DNA from: Macrostomum hystrix
Lineage: Eukaryota > Platyhelminthes > Macrostomidae
Length of the DNA stretch: 64,000 bases
Direction: 5' to 3'
Assembly (NCBI GenBank): GCA_950097015.1
Contig: CATNEN010000002.1
Location: forward strand, 7,517,501 to 7,581,500
The position numbers were made by a program, and so were the translations under genes. Below the pieces are notes generated by a model, which saw only the letters and a list, made by a program, of their open reading frames with translations, did not search any database and had not been told where the DNA came from. Below are positions 58,526 through 64,000 of this stretch, in pieces (the first letter of the stretch is position 1; the number at the start of each line of letters is the position of its first letter).

Positions 58526-58838
58526 TTGCAGGAGGGCTGCGGGCAGTGGCACTAGACCCGCAGCCAGCGAGGAGGCAATTTTGCCCATTTCTCTGGCTCC
58601 TGAGCACACACGCACACAGATACCGTACGCAGGCAGACGCTCACACAGGTGTGTACATCTGCCCTGACTTTCCCATCGCCTTGGAGGTTGGCCCTCAAAG
58701 GCGTAAATTGCACGACAAGCCCCCAAGCCTTCTCTCCGCGGCTGCGCCCCAAATAAATATGGCCTCGCCGCGGAATCGAGCTCAGGGACCTTGGTGCGAG
58801 AGACAAACGCGTTAACCGCTCTGCCACCGACCCCCACC
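58526..58838 (-). mobile_element. Near-complete family 1 tRNA-derived SINE upstream of GAD
   Basis: Minus strand: head with GGTGGCAGAGCGGTTAACGC (A box TGGCAGAGCGG, an exact consensus match) and CTGAGCTCGATTCCGC (B-box-like). The body holds GGCTTGTCGTGCAA, GGGCAGATGTACACACCTGT, CCTCGCTGGCTGCGGG. It lies about 120 nt upstream of the GAD start codon. Confidence 0.8.
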
Positions 58839-59694
58839 ATGGCAACCATTGTGCGGCTTTGATTGCCCGCCAACAGCAATGGGGTGAAACCGTCGACTGA
58901 CCAGCAAAAGAGCAGCAAAACGCTGCTCTGGGAGCAGAAACTTGATCAGTTCGCAGAGCGAAAATCCTACCAAAGTGCGGGAAATTGGCTCGCCGCAGAC
59001 ACAAAACTTTCTGCTGCTTACTCAACAGCGAGTGCCTGCTGTGTGCTGCTCAGCAGACACTCAGACTTGAGCTGCTTCTCACACGGATTATGTGGCTGAA
59101 TTATTGAAATGTGAGTCTAAAGCTTAGTGCGCTTTGATAAAAATGTTTCTAAAATTATGCCAACCTCTGCCAACATGTGCGTGTTTGTGTCTAAAATGCA
59201 GACCCATATTGACGGATTAGCCTAGTAGGCTACCGTGCTCAACTCTGACTATCTTAAGACTGGTGCTCAACTATTTCATCCCCCAATCGGGAAGATAAAC
59301 GAGACGGATGATGATGAATTCCCACTTTGGATACTTACCTCTAGTTGGGAAAATTGACGGTTGCTGTGACAGCTGAGACTGGCTGCTTGCTGGGGATCTT
59401 GACGCTAGGCTTACGGGAATGGGGCACTTTTATAGCATTTGGGACTCCATTTGGATCGACGCCGCGGGCACGGGATCTCGATGGGATCAGTCGGTTTTGC
59501 CAGTCTCTCATTGGCTGGCCTGGGCCTTGGAGACAATCCTAGGATAAGCCGCAGTGAGAACACGAGTGCTGATTGATGTAGCTGCTGAGCTGATCAAACC
59601 CAGTTTTGTTGATTTTTGATTTAGAACCATCAGCATTTTGTAACAGACACCTGCTTTGCAGTCGATTCTATTATAATCTGCTTACAGTGCCTTC

Positions 59695-59965
59695 ATCAGT
59701 CTCTTCACAGTGTCTGGCAGTCTACTTACAGTGTCTGTCAGTATACTTACAGTGTCTGGCAGTCTACTTACAGTGTCTGGCAGTCTACTTACAGTGTCTT
59801 TCAGTCTACTTACAGTGTCTGTCAGTCTACTTACAGTGTCTATTAAGTCTACTTACAGTGCTTGTCAGTTTATTCAAAGTGTCTGTCAGTCTATTTATAT
59901 TGTCTGTTAGTCTACTTACAGTGTCTGTTAAAGTGTCTATTAAGTCTACTTACAGTGTCTGTCAG
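59695..59965. repeat. 21-bp minisatellite, intergenic
   Basis: About 12 units of CAGTCTACTTACAGTGTCTG plus T or G, with some variants. Confidence 0.93.
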
Positions 59966-60807
59966 TCTACTTATCGTAGATAAACTGTTATGCACAGAAT
60001 GGTCATGCACAGAAAGGTAATTGAAAAGTGTTCACTGAGCCAAAATGCGAAAAGTTACAAGATAAGCTCAAAGCTACGATCAGTTTAATGACCCTCTGAG
60101 TTAGTGAAACAATTGAATGAAACCTTGACAGAAAAAAACAGAAGAGATAAATAATCGCTAAGCACAGTGGCTCAATGAGAAATCTATTTTTGTTGACTAG
60201 CTTGTAAACTGTGGGCTCTGAGTTCGACAACTCCAATTTGAGCACAATTTTACGTCTCTTTGTTGCCTATTCTGAATTGAGTCTGTTTTTGAATTGCCTT
60301 CTTGTGTCTGAGCGAACAATAACGAATTATAGTGAATAGTCAAGTTGTTTATCTTGGGTTTCGAAATAAACAGTCTTAATTGCCTCTTCTGTTTATGATT
60401 CTCATTGTGCTGCACCGGCAAGGGCTTTCTCCTGTATATTTTACCCGTTCAGATGACAAAAATTTCGATCAGTTTTGTCTGAAAGCTGTCAGCCTTCAAC
60501 CCACTACTCGCCATGGTAAGTAGGATGGAGAGGAACCGATTGAAAAAAATTAGACAAAAAATAATTTGGTTGGTGGTTTTGACCAGACGGACCATTAGTT
60601 GAAGACTGGGTTATTATAAATTTCATTGAATGACCATAAAATTTTGATGCGATATAATGACTAAATTCAAAATTAATGACCAAAGCTAGAGTTAGTGCGA
60701 TGAACAAGCTCTCTGAATCACAAAAATAGGTGGATCTAACGTGATGACCGAATCTTAAAGAATGCTCAAAGCTAGACCTGGTAGTTTTTTAAATAAAAAA
60801 GAAATAC

Positions 60808-61065
60808 ACCTGCCCGATCGGGCCAGATGTGCAGCCGACAGCGCAGCCGCAGCTATTGCGCGGCACATCAGAAGGCTGCGTACAGCTGTTCAGTCCATGG
60901 ACTGGGGGGGACGCCACACCCCCTCAATTACCCCAGATGATGCTGGTACCCATTTAACAGCTGGCTGAACTGAAGCAACGCAGAGTTAAGTTGCTAAAAG
61001 ACGCAATTTTTTTCGGTGGAGTCGGGAATCGAACCCCCGACCTTTAAGTCGTGATAGACCCCCTA
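60808..61065 (-). mobile_element. tRNA-derived SINE, family 2
   Basis: Body with ACAGCTGTTCAGTCCATGGA. The head at the right, on the minus strand, reads CTTAAAGGTCGGGGGTTCGA, with a B box (GGTTCGATTCC) that is an exact consensus match. It shares most of its length with 12165-12420. Confidence 0.75.
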
Positions 61066-61835
61066 GGGTGATAGAGCCAAAACTATTGCCAGATTTCAAA
61101 CTTTTTCTCGCGCACCACCAGCGTCTAAGGACAGGACCGAAGTGACTCAGTTTGAGTTCTACTCAACAAAGCAAATACCAAAGTACGGAAGGGAGTTTAA
61201 CAGCCGGTGTGTCAGGTAAGATATCTCTGAGCGTTCCATCCTGCTGTCAGCCGGGTATCCTATAGTTGAATAGGTCTGTCACAAAAAAATTAGAATTGAA
61301 CGCCTCCGATCAAAGGATCCGCAGAAGTCCAATACAATGGACTGGCAAAGCAAACTTCATGAAAGTGGAGACAAGATTCATGAGCAACTCTGCGCTGAAC
61401 CATGAGTGCCTGAGTTTATGAAATTCGTACAGCAGCTTCGCCTGTAATCTCTGAGTCAACACAGGGAGAGACGGAAGCGGGGCAGACTGTGTGGGCCGCA
61501 CAGAGTCGGACTCGGCGCCTCATCAACTGCGCCAGAGCCTGATGCTGCTGCCGCTGCTGTTGCTATAGACGAATATAAAACTGAGCAGAGAGGTAGGGAG
61601 AGCGAGCCAAGAGAAACGCAGAGAAAAATGAAGGCAAAAAATGACGGGGAGTATGCATAAAAGGCCCTCCCCAAAACTCTCTTTGCTTTTGTCAGTCGGT
61701 GGGTAAACCTCTGTGTGTGCCTACTTTGGTATGGCGATAGAGAGAGAGAGACTAGGGAGATGCGGACTGGCCTGGGACCGGTGGAAATTCTAGAGGAAAT
61801 GACGGTTGCTGTGCCCCCACCCACCCAGTCTCCAG

Positions 61836-61842
61836 TTATAAG
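61836..61842 (+). promoter_or_regulatory. Candidate TATA box of the ankyrin gene
   Basis: TTATAAG followed by GC-rich sequence, about 180 nt upstream of the ATG at 62021. A second TATA-like CATAAAAGG lies near 61656. Sequence-only evidence. Confidence 0.3.
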
Positions 61843-62020
61843 CGCGAGCAGCGGTCAGGCAAGACGGAGCAGGAGGAGTGAGCCAGCCGGAAGTTGAGGC
61901 CAGACTCAAGCACTCACAGGGCTGAGCAGCTCCTTACAGTTGCCAGTTCCCATTCTCTCGCACTCTCAGCTTTCTCCCCTGGTCAGTCATAGAGAGCTCC
62001 CCAATTGACTTCATCGCGGC

Positions 62021-63899
62021 ATGCCAACGTCATCGTCACAGCAGCAGCATCAGCAGCAGCATCAGCAGCAGCATCAGCAGCAGCACGCGCTGAGACATTC
62101 TCGCAGGCGATCGGCCAGTGCGTCAGGGCCAGGTTTGGCTGGCGCCATCTATCGTGGCTGCTTCAACAAGGCGCGACACCTGCTAATGAACGACGACTCT
62201 TCGTCGCTGCTAGTCGACGAACCGGAGCCGTTGGACGGTCGAACTCCGCTCATTCTATGCGCCCTGATTCGCGACCCGGCCTGGTCCTGCAGCCTGGCCC
62301 GTCAGCTGCTCGAGCGTGGCGCCAGGGTGGGCGCCAAGGACCGGCGCCACGGCATGAATGCGCTGCATTACGCGTGCGCCTGCGGTAAAGTGCAGCTGGC
62401 CAGGCTGTTCCTGCAGGCCATAGACTATCGGGTGAGAGTGCAAGCCAATCCCAAGGACCACTAGAAGAAGAAGGACGGGACACTTAGTTTCTTGGAAAAT
62501 TTATTCAAGGCAGATTTTCACGGAAAAATGCACTAGCGATATAGGGACTTGCACTGTTCTTTTCATATATCTTGCAAAACATGTTGCTTCAACGAATTTT
62601 AGAAAGCTTCATTCATAAATAATTTATCTTCATTTTATTTTCATTTATTTATCATGTAAGGGAGAAGTTCCTATCACGCTAGTTCACTCTTCTGTAAAAA
62701 TTTGCCTTTAATACATTTTCCCTGAAACGAAGTGTCCGTCCTTCTTCTAGTCTTCTGTCCTTCGCGAAGCCAAGCTTTCCAGGATACAGTTTGCACTGGT
62801 TTCTAGAAATCCTGTAAACAGAAAAGCAGGCAGGGCCTGAGAAGCAGAGAAGCGCATAGATGGCCTGGACATCAATCATTGTCCAGTTATGAAACCAACC
62901 GATTAATGGAGTGTGTACTCCGCCAGACGTTAAAGATTTGAGTTGCTACGCATAGAAGATGGTCGTTTAACAAACCAGAAATTCTCCAAGGATAATATGT
63001 GAAATTTTTGGATTGTGAGAGCGCTCTCGTGGAATCAGGCCAGTTTCTTGGAAAATTATTATTTTTATCAAAAAATCACACAGCTTGACGCGCCTGATCG
63101 CCATGGAAACACGGCGCTTCACTACGCCGTTCTGTCTCCAAACAACAGTGAGCAGCTCATCAGAATGTTGTCTTCGGTCCTGCATCGATACCAGCTGCCA
63201 ACAGCGGCGCCGAATCGAGCTGGTCTGACGCCGCTTTCGTTGGCTCAACTCTGCGAGCGTCGGGAAGCGGTGCGCGCCCTGCTGGAGTTCGCGGAACCGC
63301 CGGTTGCTAATCGAACAACTACCCCGGGTGAGCAGGGGATCATGGTAGAACAACTACCCCGGGTGAGTAGGGGATCATGGTAGAACAACTACCCCGGGTG
63401 AGCAGGGGATCATGGTAGAACAACTACCCCGGGTGAGTAGGGGATCATGGTAGAAAAACTACCCCGGGTGAGTAGGGGATCAGGGTAGAACAACTACCCC
63501 GGGTGAGCAGGGGATCATGGTAGAACAACTACCCCGGGTGAGAAGGGGATCAGGGTAGAACAACAACCCCGGGGAGTAGGGGATCAGGATGTTCCTTTTG
63601 CTAGAGGGCCTCGTTAACTTCTCAAGTTGGTGAGTTAGGACGTTAGGACAAACTATAGTGAGACAAAAATCTTGATATCTGACTCGATATTATCAGAAAC
63701 TGGCAGCTTATCCTGTTTGGTTTCTCTGTTATCACAGGTGGTACCAATGGCTACGTCAACTCTGTCGCAGCCCTCGCTCTAATGTACCGACCATGCGAGT
63801 CAGATTTCATCGCCACCGCCGGCGCGCCGCCAGACCAACAGGCTCTCGACGTAGCCGAGCTGTTTCGACAGCAGACTGTCTCTGACAGAGCCAGCACTG
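62021..63899 (+). CDS. Ankyrin-repeat protein (3' end outside window)
   Basis: Three exons seen: 62021-62431, 63084-63327 and 63738-63899, phases 0 and 1. The last ends at a donor (63900), so the gene continues to the right. The ATG at 62021 is preceded in frame by a TGA five codons upstream, which fixes the start. Residues 7-22 form a Gln/His tract (QQQH repeats), followed by a basic Ser/Arg stretch. Ankyrin repeats follow: DGRTPLILCAL (about 72), HGMNALHYACACGKVQLARL (about 110), HGNTALHYAVLS (about 144) and AGLTPLSLAQLCERREAVRA (about 180). Exon 3 (GGTNGYVNSVAALALMYRPC onward) is not an obvious ankyrin repeat. I could not assign a specific family; such repeats serve protein binding. Intron 1 shows nothing recognisable. 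Intron 2 holds the donor-containing array. Confidence 0.78.
63315..63582. repeat. 35-bp array repeating the exon 2 end and splice donor, ankyrin gene
   Basis: About eight units with CAACTACCCCGGGTGAGCAG then GGGATCATGGTAGAA. The first unit straddles the real exon-intron boundary (CCCCGG-GTGAGC), and each later unit repeats about 13 nt of exon plus the donor, with GTGAGC, GTGAGT or GTGAGA. Confidence 0.95.
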
Positions 63900-64000
63900 G
63901 TGAGGCTCTCTAAAAACTATGTGCTTTGTGTGTTTGGTGGTTGTTTTGCGCTACTTATGCTTCCTGGCTGAGGCTCCCAACGATAATTTAACTCCAGCTA

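Larger units (their letters stand above)
58839..62020. other. Divergent intergenic region, GAD / ankyrin gene
   Basis: Holds the 21-bp array (59695-59965), a family 2 SINE (60808-61065) and a candidate promoter at about 61837. Short frames elsewhere were not recognised. Confidence 0.5.

Overview
This is nuclear DNA of an animal. Seven conserved genes are all split by GT-AG introns, and much of the non-coding sequence is tandem minisatellite. The gene set (ULK3 kinase, dCMP deaminase, tubulin cofactor E, a CP2/LSF factor, a class-5 semaphorin, glutamate decarboxylase, an ankyrin-repeat protein) fits a bilaterian invertebrate. The compact, repeat-filled introns and tRNA-derived SINEs with ATT tails would suit a lophotrochozoan or flatworm, but the sequence does not fix the phylum.

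Layout: 1-2168 is a 35-bp minisatellite in an intron of ULK3 (minus strand, exons 2217-5488, 3' end outside the window). DCTD (minus, 7008-8516) has a hAT-like non-autonomous element in its only intron. TBCE (minus, 9392-14604) and the TFCP2-like gene (plus, 17719-23295) diverge from an AT-rich region that holds an inverted-repeat element. Positions 23296-32287 form a 9-kb intergenic block made largely of minisatellites, including a 625-bp higher-order repeat. SEMA5 (plus, 32288-46096, 13 exons) and GAD (minus, 50897-58407, 8 exons) converge on a spacer holding a very homogeneous 56-bp array. An ankyrin-repeat gene (plus, from 62021) runs off the right end. Exon joins were set by hand from reading phase, splice consensus and family conservation. 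All joins listed keep frame.

The most unusual feature is how introns and minisatellites relate. About half of the roughly 41 complete introns hold a minisatellite. In at least seven the array begins within about 15 nt of the splice donor. In the ankyrin gene each 35-bp unit repeats the exon end together with its GT donor. In the TFCP2-like gene the donor segment itself looks like the first monomer. In TBCE intron 5 the whole 792-nt array intron is stop-free and in frame with both flanking exons, so retaining it would add a long hexapeptide-repeat segment. Other arrays carry donor-like or acceptor-like motifs in gene-sense orientation. One minisatellite in SEMA5 has grown from a SINE body.

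The genes are not a functional operon. They cover autophagy/Hedgehog kinase signalling, nucleotide metabolism, tubulin folding, transcription, axon guidance and GABA synthesis, and look like ordinary neighbours.
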